A stretch of DNA of 64,000 nucleotides from Ignavibacteriales bacterium (lineage in GTDB: Bacteria > Bacteroidota > Ignavibacteria > Ignavibacteriales > Melioribacteraceae). A model generated the notes under the pieces. That model was not told where the DNA came from. It saw only the letters and a program-made list of their open reading frames with translations, and ran no database searches. Shown here one piece after another: positions 56,816-64,000 of this stretch (position 1 is the stretch's first letter; the number at the start of each line of letters is the position of its first letter). The translations under genes and the position numbers were made by a program. The stretch is taken from positions 1 through 64,000 of the forward strand of contig JAGUYK010000037.1 in the NCBI GenBank assembly GCA_020061355.1, written 5' to 3'.

Positions 56816-58043
56816 TCAATTCTTTTTGATCCTTTCCCACATTGAAATTGCTTCGGGAAAGGGTAAAAGAGCTCTTGGAATTGCACCATGCATATATGAA
56901 ATTGCAACCCCATAATTAACAATCGGTACACCAATATATTTTGCCTGCTTAATACGTGTCTGCATCATTTTCCTGGTTAAGGTACATCCTCCGCAATGAA
57001 CGATTAATTTATATTCTGATAAGTTTTCGGGGAAATCATGACCGCTCTTTATGTCTATTTCTAAATTCTTTTTTGTATGAAGCCGTAACCATCTTGGGAT
57101 TTTAACTTTACCAATATCGTCTTCCTGAGCGTGGTGAGAACATGCTTCAGCAATCAATACTTTATCGTCATTTTCCAATTCTTCAATTCTTCTTAATCCT
57201 CTAACGTATTCAGGGAGATCACCTTTGTAGCGAGCCATCAAAATTGAAAAAGTAGTTAACGGTATATCTTCAGGCACATCTGCATTTACACGCATTATTG
57301 CCTGGCTGTCTGTAACAACTAATTTGGGAGGTCCATTTAATTTACTAAGTGCTGCACGCAGCTCTTTATCCTTTGCAACAACAACAATAGCATCTTCATC
57401 AAGTGATTCGCGAATTGTTTGAGCCTGCGGCATTATCAATCTTCCTTTTGGTGCTCCAAGATCTATAGGAACAACAAGAACAATAACATCATGCTGCTTA
57501 ATTAGGTCCGATACAAGCGGTAAGTCTTCATCAGCCGGAAGAAGTTTTGCAACTTTTTCTTTTAATTCATGAATACCATCTTCAGAGATACAAGAAACAG
57601 AATGATATTTAAGATCAAGTTCATTTAATTTTTCTATCAGCTCGTAATTAATACCAAGATCGGATTTATTTATCACCGAAATGAATGGTAGTTCAAATTC
57701 TCTAAGATGTTTGATTAGGGAAATTTCCTGTTCTGTTAGTTTTGATTGTGAATCGAGGACGAGAATTGCAAAGTCGCTTTCAGAAATTATTTTTGTTGTT
57801 TTACTAATCCGTTTTTGTCCAAGTTCGCCAACGTCGTCAATTCCGGCTGTATCGATTAAAACTACCGGTCCAAAGGGGAGTAATTCCATTGCTTTTTTTA
57901 CCGGGTCGGTTGTTGTGCCGGGTGTTTCACTAACAATTACCAAATCCCTGCCCTATGAATCGATTCATCAGCGATGATTTACCGACATTCCGCTTTCCGA
58001 TGAATGCAATATGCAATCTTTCGGATTGGGCTACTTTATTCAA
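56816..58043 (-). pseudogene. hydF: [FeFe]-hydrogenase maturation GTPase HydF, interrupted by a frameshift
   Basis: GTPase that scaffolds assembly of the H-cluster of [FeFe] hydrogenase. Read on the minus strand, the start TTG (58043-58041) gives FIGKRNVGKSSLMNRFIGQ (P-loop), but then stops. The intact remainder (from 57943) contains SETPGTTTDPV, LIDTAGIDDVGELG, and the cluster-binding EACSHH and HCGGC motifs. Removing one G of the GGG at 57946-57948 joins them as GQDLVIVSETPG. The start overlaps the aspA stop. As written the protein lacks its P-loop and is non-functional; a sequencing error is possible. Confidence 0.88.
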
Positions 58044-59445
58044 ATTTAATTCCTAAGTCTCGTGATATGATATTGAACATTTCTTTTTCGTCTAAAAGTT
58101 TACTCTTCATCAAAGCTTTAACAAACGGAATTTTGTTTTTATGAGCATAATTAACTAATTCCTGGATTGTTTCATAGCCAAATGTTGTAATTAAGGACGC
58201 AGCGGTAGCAGAACTATTGATCAAGTTGAGTTTGCACCTTTCAACATTGGCAGTTATTCCTTCAATACAATTGATAGCAAGATTATTAATGCAGTCTCGT
58301 AGTAACTCAAGTGATTTTAATAATAAATGTCCTAGCATCGGAATAAACGGATTGAGTTCCAAATTACCGTTTCCGGCAAGATTAGAAATTATTACATCGT
58401 TCCCTTTAACCAGTTCACAGATTTGAATTGTGTTTTCTAGAATGACCGGATTAACTTTACCTGGCATTATTGTAGAACCAGCTTGCTTTGGAGGAATGTT
58501 AATTTCTCCAATACCACCTGCCGGGCCACTTGATAAAAACCGCAAATCGTTGCTAATCTTTAGAATTGAAACAGCACCGGCTTTCACAATTCCATGTACT
58601 TCAACAAAGACATCAAGGTTCTGAGTTGTATCAATCAAGTCTTCACTTTTTGCAATCGGTAATTTTGTGATTTTTTTTAGAATGCTATTTACATTCAGCA
58701 CATATTCCTTTGTTGCGGAAATAGAGTTGCCAACGGCAGTCCCGCCTAAATTAACCGAACGGAGCCGTTCCTCCGCGTTATAGATTCGCCACCTATCACG
58801 TGCTATTGCCTGGGCATAAGCACCAAATTCTTGACCGAGTGTAATTGGTACAGCATCTTGCATTTGAGTTCTACCAAGCTTAAGAATGTTTCTAAACTCT
58901 TCTTCTTTTACTTGAAGTGCATTCTGTAGTTTAGCAAACGAATCTGCTAATTGACGAAGCAGGTAAATTGAGGCAATCTTTAGAGCTGTTGGATAAGTAT
59001 CGTTGGTAGATTGACTCATGTTTACATCATCCAGTGGATTGATAGAATTATAGTCACCTAAGCTTTTACCCAATACTTCAAGAGCAGAGCTGGTAATCAC
59101 CTCATTGATATTCATGTTCAATGAAGTTCCGGCACCACCTTGATATGGATCGCTTATAATATTATTGTATATGCTTACTGATTTATTTTCAATTGCGTCT
59201 TCTGTTTCTTTTATTAGAAAATGAATTGCTTCTTCCATTGCATCAAATTTTTCCTTAAACAATAGTTCGCTTTTGTAATTAGTTTCTGCAGCAGCAAGTT
59301 TAACTTGAAGGAATGCTTTTATCAAATATGGATTAATTCTCTCACCTGAATCAGGAAAATTTTGGTTACTCCTATATGTGTTGATTCCGTAATAAGCATT
59401 TTCTTGTAGTTCAACTTCTCCAAATGAATCTTTTTCTGTTCGCAT
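58036..59445 (-). CDS. aspA: aspartate ammonia-lyase
   Basis: 469 residues, fumarase/aspartase family. Signature GSTIMPGKVNPVI and TSTNDTYPTALK are present, with TQNLDVFVE. It deaminates L-aspartate to fumarate. Fumarase activity can be hard to separate by sequence, but length and adjacency to hydF favour aspartase, which is known to accompany hydrogenase-maturation genes in some genomes. It overlaps hydF by 8 bases. Confidence 0.86.
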   Translation of the reverse strand: MRTEKDSFGEVELQENAYYGINTYRSNQNFPDSGERINPYLIKAFLQVKLAAAETNYKSELLFKEKFDAMEEAIHFLIKETEDAIENKSVSIYNNIISDPYQGGAGTSLNMNINEVITSSALEVLGKSLGDYNSINPLDDVNMSQSTNDTYPTALKIASIYLLRQLADSFAKLQNALQVKEEEFRNILKLGRTQMQDAVPITLGQEFGAYAQAIARDRWRIYNAEERLRSVNLGGTAVGNSISATKEYVLNVNSILKKITKLPIAKSEDLIDTTQNLDVFVEVHGIVKAGAVSILKISNDLRFLSSGPAGGIGEINIPPKQAGSTIMPGKVNPVILENTIQICELVKGNDVIISNLAGNGNLELNPFIPMLGHLLLKSLELLRDCINNLAINCIEGITANVERCKLNLINSSATAASLITTFGYETIQELVNYAHKNKIPFVKALMKSKLLDEKEMFNIISRDLGIKFE

Positions 59446-59934
59446 AGCTAAATAATCTCTTTTGGTAGTACAAAAATATCAAAAAGTACTTCCAGTTATT
59501 TTGAACAGATCAATATTTTTTAATATGCATATATAGATTACAAATTATAAATCTATATTGACTCCTATTATCTAATTATTATTTAGGAAAAACTCTATTT
59601 TTTTCTTAGTTTGAATTATAAAGAGAAGTCATTAGGTCTTCTTAAAATTATTGGATAAGTGTTCAATGTTTTTCGTCAATATCAGTTAATGCTAATAACT
59701 AAATATGATTTATACTAATACACTTCATTCATACAATGAATACCATTACCTAAATTCTCATTCCGGGCATTCCAATTATTCCTCTCATTATTTAATTAAA
59801 ATATTACGGCCAATTCTCAATGAAGATTATTGTATGCTTATTGACAAAGCGCAGCGACTAATCAGTGCAAAGTATTTGTAAGAAACGATAAAGATTAATT
59901 GCAATACTAATGCTATTAATATTTTTGGAGTAAT
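59446..59934. other. gene-free A/T-rich intergenic region
   Basis: About 490 bases between divergently transcribed aspA and the Rieske gene. No credible gene. A weak inverted repeat (ATAGATT...AATCTAT, about 59532-59555) and a TTGACA (59840-59845) are visible, and promoters for both sides are expected here, but I cannot place them with confidence. Confidence 0.6.
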
Positions 59935-60384
59935 ATGGAAAACCTAAAAAATACTCATGAAGGGAGAAGAAATTTTCTAAAGTATATCATTAACGGCGGA
60001 TTAGCTGGATTCGTAATTTCAATTTTCTATCCTCTAATTTCATACCTTAAACCTCCCAAACAAGAAGATGTAGAAGTTTCTTCTGTCTCTGCCGGTAAAA
60101 TAGATAATTTAGAAAAAGATACTGGTAAGATTATTCAATTTGGTACAAAGCCTGTTCTTCTAATCAGAACACAAAATGATAAACTCCTTGCATTTGATGC
60201 GATCTGCACACATCTTGATTGTACAGTACAGTACAAAAGTGATATGGGAGTAATATGGTGTGCTTGTCACAATGGTAAATATGATTTGAGCGGAAGAAAT
60301 ATTTTCGGTCCTCCGCCAAAACCTTTGCAGCCGTTCAATGTGGTTCTCAAAGGTGATGAAATAATAATTTCCAAACAATCATGA
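59935..60384 (+). CDS. Rieske [2Fe-2S] protein, Tat-exported
   Basis: 149 residues. A twin-arginine motif (RRNFLK, residues 11-16) precedes a transmembrane segment (about 20-40). Cluster ligands C91 and H93 (CTH) and C109 and H112 (CACH); C96 and C111 form the expected disulphide. It is the iron-sulphur subunit of a quinol:cytochrome c oxidoreductase and is the first gene of the operon with cytochrome b and multihaem cytochrome c. Confidence 0.95.
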   Translation: MENLKNTHEGRRNFLKYIINGGLAGFVISIFYPLISYLKPPKQEDVEVSSVSAGKIDNLEKDTGKIIQFGTKPVLLIRTQNDKLLAFDAICTHLDCTVQYKSDMGVIWCACHNGKYDLSGRNIFGPPPKPLQPFNVVLKGDEIIISKQS

Positions 60385-60391
60385 GCCGGTT

Positions 60392-61471
60392 ATGAAAAGC
60401 CTTATGAAAAAAATTTACAATTGGTTTGATGAACGGGTAAAACTTGAAGACCTTGTCAATTTCATGGGGAAGAAATATGTGCCGGTTCACCGTCATTCGG
60501 TATGGTATTATTTTGGTGGTGTTACGTTATTCTTTTTTATCATTCAAGTAATAACCGGGATTCTATTATTGTTTTATTATAAAGCCAGTTCAGATTTAGC
60601 ATTTGAAAGTATTCAATTTATTATGTCAAAAGTTGAGTTTGGGTGGCTAGTAAGATCAATTCATGCATGGTCTGCAAACTTATTTATACTAGCAGCATTT
60701 ATTCACATGTTTAGTGTCTTATTTGAAAAATCATATCGAAAACCAAGAGAGATCACCTGGTTAACAGGTATGTTGATGTTCTTTCTGGGATTAGGATTCG
60801 GTTTTAGCGGCTATTTGTTGCCATGGAATGAACTTGCATTTTTTGCTACGAAAGTTGGTTCGGATATTTTTGGAGCAATTCCTCTAATAGGAGAAGATTT
60901 AAAAATATTTATGAGAGGCGGCGAAGATGTAACTGGAGCTACATTATCTAGAATGTTTGGATTTCACGTAGCACTATTTCCGGCAATATTTTCATTTCTT
61001 CTGGTAATTCACCTTTTGCTAGTTCAACGGCAAGGAATTAGTCAACCTATTGAAATGGAAGGGAAAGAATTAGATAAAGAGAAAAAAATGCCGTTTTTTC
61101 CAAACTTCTTTTTACGGGATTTACTTCTTTGGTTACTGGTACTTAATATCCTGGCAATTCTATCTGTATTTTTTCCTTCTGAATTAGGTCATAAAGCAGA
61201 TCCATTTGCTTCAGCACCGGAAGGTATTAAACCGGAATGGTATTTCTTATTTATGTTTCAAACTTTAAAATATTTTCCGGCACATGTTTGGTTTATTGAG
61301 GGTGAGGTTCTTGGCATTCTACTTTTTGGTGCAGCTGGAATTCTCTGGTTGTTGATACCTTTTTGGGATACAAAAAGTTCTAAAGGAGAAAAGAATAGAT
61401 TGGTAAATTATTTAGGGATATTTGCCGTTATTTTCATTATTGTCCTAACAATTCTTGGATGGTTATTATGA
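60392..61471 (+). CDS. b6-type cytochrome b
   Basis: 359 residues. Haem-ligand pairs H91/H105 (HX13H) and H192/H207 (HX14H); the 14-residue second spacing is b6-like. PEWY (281-284) marks the quinol-oxidation site. Fused b6 and subunit-IV-like parts are in one chain, about 7-8 transmembrane segments. It starts 8 bases after the Rieske gene and overlaps the cytochrome c gene at its stop. Confidence 0.95.
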   Translation: MKSLMKKIYNWFDERVKLEDLVNFMGKKYVPVHRHSVWYYFGGVTLFFFIIQVITGILLLFYYKASSDLAFESIQFIMSKVEFGWLVRSIHAWSANLFILAAFIHMFSVLFEKSYRKPREITWLTGMLMFFLGLGFGFSGYLLPWNELAFFATKVGSDIFGAIPLIGEDLKIFMRGGEDVTGATLSRMFGFHVALFPAIFSFLLVIHLLLVQRQGISQPIEMEGKELDKEKKMPFFPNFFLRDLLLWLLVLNILAILSVFFPSELGHKADPFASAPEGIKPEWYFLFMFQTLKYFPAHVWFIEGEVLGILLFGAAGILWLLIPFWDTKSSKGEKNRLVNYLGIFAVIFIIVLTILGWLL

Positions 61472-62943
61472 AATCTGTGATTAAAATAATAATTATTTCT
61501 TTCTGGATCTTAATAGTGAGTGGTTTATCCCAAGCGCAATCTCAACAAGATCAATGTTTTGTCTGTCATGAGTCGATAGGTGATAATGTAGCAACATTAT
61601 TTAAAAAGGATATCCACTATCAAAAAAATATCTCATGTTCTGCTTGTCATGGTGGGAATAATAAATCTGAAGATATGGAAGAAGCAATGAATCCAAGGAA
61701 CGGTTATGTTGGAGTTCCCAAAGGTGATCAAATATCAACACGCTGTATTAATTGTCACTCCAATAGTGAAACGATGAAAAAGTATGGTTCAAATTTACCG
61801 ACTAATCAAATTGAACAGATACGAAATAGTGTACATTGGCAAAGATCAACGAAAGGTACCGAGCATATTGTCCAATGTTCAACTTGTCATAATGCTCACG
61901 GGATTGTATCAGTTAAGAATCCATCATCTCCCGTATATTCTCTAAACCTTCCAAAGACATGCTCGAAATGCCACAGTAATACTGTTTTTATGCGTTCGTA
62001 CAATCCTTCTTTACCGGTTGATCAATTTCAAAAATATAAAACAAGTGTACATGGAATTCGTAACTTAAATGGTGATACTAAAGCAGCTGATTGCTCCGAT
62101 TGTCATGGAAGTCACGATATTCGAAAAGCAACTGATATTAAATCGAAGGTATATCCAACAAATATTCCCGAAACTTGCTCTGTATGTCATAGTAATGCTA
62201 ATTATATGAAATCATACAATATAGCAACCGATCAGTTTTCAAAATTTGCTGCAAGTGTTCATGGGAAAGCACTATTAGAAAAGAATGACCTCAATGCACC
62301 TACATGTAATAGCTGTCATGGAAATCATGCTGCAACTCCACCGGGGGTTGAATCAATTTCAAAAGTTTGCGGCACCTGTCATGTTTTGAATTCTGATTTA
62401 TTTTCTGGAAGTCCGCATAAGCAAGTATTCGATAAAAAGAAATACCCCGAGTGCGAAACATGTCATAAGTATCATGATATTGTTACTGCTTCTAATGAAT
62501 TATTGGGTGTTTCAAAAAATGCTGTTTGTAGTAAGTGTCATAGTGAAACAGAAAATACTAAAGGATTTGCAATAGCAAAAAAAATGAGAAGCTTGATTGA
62601 TAGTTTGGAGAGTGAAATAAAAACCGCCAACGAACTTATAAACGAAGCTGAACAAAAAGGAATGGAAATAAGCGATGCAAAGTTTAAACTCAGAGATGCC
62701 AACCAAGCTAAACTTGAATCTCGTACAATGGTGCATTCTTTTGATTATGAAAAATTCAAAGAGATTGTTAGTAACAAAGGTTTAAAAACAACATCTCAAA
62801 TAAAAGAAGAAGCAAGAAGTTCCATTGATAACTATTTCTTTAGAAGATATGGATTGGTTGTTTCAGTATTAATTATGACGATGCTGGCTGTTGCGCTGTA
62901 TCTTTATATTAAGCAGATCGAAAAAAGAAAAAAAACTAATTAA
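61468..62943 (+). CDS. 11-haem cytochrome c, membrane anchored
   Basis: 491 residues with a signal peptide (ending SQAQ) and 11 CxxCH haem sites (CFVCH, CSACH, CINCH, CSTCH, CSKCH, CSDCH, CSVCH, CNSCH, CGTCH, CETCH and CSKCH). Residues about 95-300 contain two to three tandem ~75-residue modules, each with a CxxCHSN, an L-P-x-x-Q and SVH stretch and a CxxCHG/N-x-H. A Lys/Glu-rich helix and a C-terminal transmembrane segment (about 462-482) anchor it. It presumably receives electrons from the Rieske/cytochrome b pair. The ATG at 61468 overlaps the cytochrome b stop; an in-frame ATG at 61459 is an alternative. Confidence 0.93.
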   Translation: MKSVIKIIIISFWILIVSGLSQAQSQQDQCFVCHESIGDNVATLFKKDIHYQKNISCSACHGGNNKSEDMEEAMNPRNGYVGVPKGDQISTRCINCHSNSETMKKYGSNLPTNQIEQIRNSVHWQRSTKGTEHIVQCSTCHNAHGIVSVKNPSSPVYSLNLPKTCSKCHSNTVFMRSYNPSLPVDQFQKYKTSVHGIRNLNGDTKAADCSDCHGSHDIRKATDIKSKVYPTNIPETCSVCHSNANYMKSYNIATDQFSKFAASVHGKALLEKNDLNAPTCNSCHGNHAATPPGVESISKVCGTCHVLNSDLFSGSPHKQVFDKKKYPECETCHKYHDIVTASNELLGVSKNAVCSKCHSETENTKGFAIAKKMRSLIDSLESEIKTANELINEAEQKGMEISDAKFKLRDANQAKLESRTMVHSFDYEKFKEIVSNKGLKTTSQIKEEARSSIDNYFFRRYGLVVSVLIMTMLAVALYLYIKQIEKRKKTN

Positions 62944-62976
62944 ACACATTTAACCAATTGTAATATTGAGGTGAAA

Positions 62977-64000
62977 ATGGATTCAACACAGGATAAAACT
63001 AATTTCGATCATTTAGTCGATCGACTTAATGAACTTGAACACAGACTAACGAGCCTGGAAATAAAATTAAAAGCTGAACCTGGTGAATCACCAACAATAG
63101 TTGAAGAAACTATTGAACCACCCAAATATGAAACTGCTGAAGAAAGAGAAGAAAGATATGAGTCTACAATTGGACAGTCGTGGATGGCGTTAGTTGGTAC
63201 AATAGTAATAGTGATCGGTTTATGTTTCTTTCTCTCACTTTCATATGAAACACTACCGCCCTTAATACCTTCGATAATAGGATATTTTTTAGTAGCAGGT
63301 ATAATGAGCCTATCAATTATTCTTAGAAATAGTTATTCGAATATCTCCAGGTATTTGGTTGGTGGTGCTTTAATACTTTTTTACTTTAGCACCTTAAGAT
63401 TACATTTCTTCGGGAAAGAAGTTGCTATTGAGTCTCCTGAATTAGAAACTATTTTATTAACATTTGTAGTTTTAATTAATACGATAATTTCATTAAGAAA
63501 AAATTCAGTATTTCTTACAAGTCTTTCTTTGACATTGGGTTATATTACTGCTCTGGTCTATCCTGAAATTTTATTTCTCTATTTAAGTCTTATTGTTATC
63601 TCTTCTTTAAGTGTTTACTTAAAAATAAAGTTGGGATGGGAAAAAGTAACAAATTATTTTATGCCGCTAACATATATGACCCTTTTACTCTGGTTTTTTA
63701 TTTATGCTGCAAATGTAAAGATATTGGATGGGCAACTATCTGTTTTTAGTAATTCCATTGTTGTGCTCCTCTATTGCATAATTTATTTTATAGGAAATTT
63801 GAAAAGGAAAGAACCTATTGAGGAATCTTTAGGTTTTGGTGCCTTTGCATTAATCAGTTCAGGATTTGTATTGATGATAATTTTTACATTTATAAATGTA
63901 CTTAAAGCGGAAAGCTATGCCTATAATTACTTTCTTGGTTCATTTGTATTTCTCATTTTTGCAATAATTTTATGGGTTAAGGAAAAAAGTAAGTATTCCA
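62977..64000 (+). CDS. DUF2339-like polytopic membrane protein, partial
   Basis: Open from ATG 62977 (GAGG upstream) to the window end; at least 341 residues. The N-terminus is a short coiled coil (DHLVDRLNELEHRLTSLEIKL) and an acidic stretch, then many transmembrane segments beginning IGQSWMALVGTIVIVIGLCFFLSL. This is the pattern of DUF2339 membrane proteins. It follows the multihaem cytochrome by 33 bases, so co-transcription is likely. Role unknown. Confidence 0.75.
   Translation, partial: MDSTQDKTNFDHLVDRLNELEHRLTSLEIKLKAEPGESPTIVEETIEPPKYETAEEREERYESTIGQSWMALVGTIVIVIGLCFFLSLSYETLPPLIPSIIGYFLVAGIMSLSIILRNSYSNISRYLVGGALILFYFSTLRLHFFGKEVAIESPELETILLTFVVLINTIISLRKNSVFLTSLSLTLGYITALVYPEILFLYLSLIVISSLSVYLKIKLGWEKVTNYFMPLTYMTLLLWFFIYAANVKILDGQLSVFSNSIVVLLYCIIYFIGNLKRKEPIEESLGFGAFALISSGFVLMIIFTFINVLKAESYAYNYFLGSFVFLIFAIILWVKEKSKYS

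Noticed and set aside
1-64000. CRISPR arrays, transposases, integrases or toxin-antitoxin pairs
   Set aside because: None seen; short repeats at 368-730 have only two copies and no spacers.

Overview
The window looks like a chromosomal segment from a low-GC, Gram-negative bacterium of the Bacteroidota/Chlorobi side of the FCB group, most likely an Ignavibacteria-type heterotroph. This is inferred from the gene complement: a B12-dependent ribonucleotide reductase, a type 2 isoleucyl-tRNA synthetase, PD40/ankyrin secreted proteins, outer-membrane barrels ending in aromatic residues, and a Rieske/cytochrome b/multihaem cytochrome c operon. Very A/T-rich intergenic DNA and frequent TTG starts fit this. 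No database search was possible, so the taxonomy is an inference.

Layout. 1-285: 3' part of a tmRNA gene. 286-841: gene-free DNA with repeats and inverted repeats. 842-8107: a co-directional run of secreted or envelope proteins (metallo-beta-lactamase fold lipoprotein, aspartic-protease-like protein, ankyrin-PD40 fusion, its PD40 paralogue, DUF6624-like protein, serine hydrolase) ending in a frameshifted Asp/Glu racemase. 8265-23227 (mostly +): housekeeping genes dapF, efp, accB-accC-gcvH, guaA, radC, a coiled-coil lipoprotein with a LysM protein, phoH, mazG (-), ridA, a LytR_C protein, rsfS and argS. 23229-27257 (-): surE, VWA-like membrane protein, haemerythrin, comF. 27440-35076 (+): xseA-xseB-dxs, an oxidoreductase, a PhoB/PhoR-like two-component pair, and rplU-rpmA. 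35142-41213 (-): mdh, RsbW-like kinase, outer-membrane protein, beta-CASP nuclease, AI-2E-type permease. 41347-56799 (mostly +): pta, glutathione peroxidase, malQ (-), nrdJ, yggS-divIVA-pnp-membrane protein, ileS, an unusual DksA/TraR protein, lspA, rluD. 56816-59445 (-): aspA followed by a frameshifted hydF. 59935-64000 (+): Rieske, b6-type cytochrome b, 11-haem cytochrome c, and the start of a DUF2339-like membrane protein that runs off the end.

The last operon would encode a membrane quinol-oxidising complex whose usual cytochrome c1/f is replaced by an anchored 11-haem protein. aspA and hydF overlap and form a hydrogenase-maturation-linked pair. Most other blocks are core metabolism (fatty-acid precursor supply, purines, isoprenoids, peptidoglycan precursor, translation).

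The most unusual sequence-level observations are: radC and phoH have near-perfect Shine-Dalgarno sequences but no ATG/GTG/TTG at the right place (ATT or ACG appear to be the starts); two genes (hydF, racemase) are each broken by one apparent single-base indel in a short homopolymer; a DksA-like protein has a histone-H1-like lysine-rich tail and a rearranged zinc finger; and repeats cluster downstream of the tmRNA. I found no CRISPR array, transposase, prophage or recognisable defence island, and I do not claim a clearly new multi-gene system.
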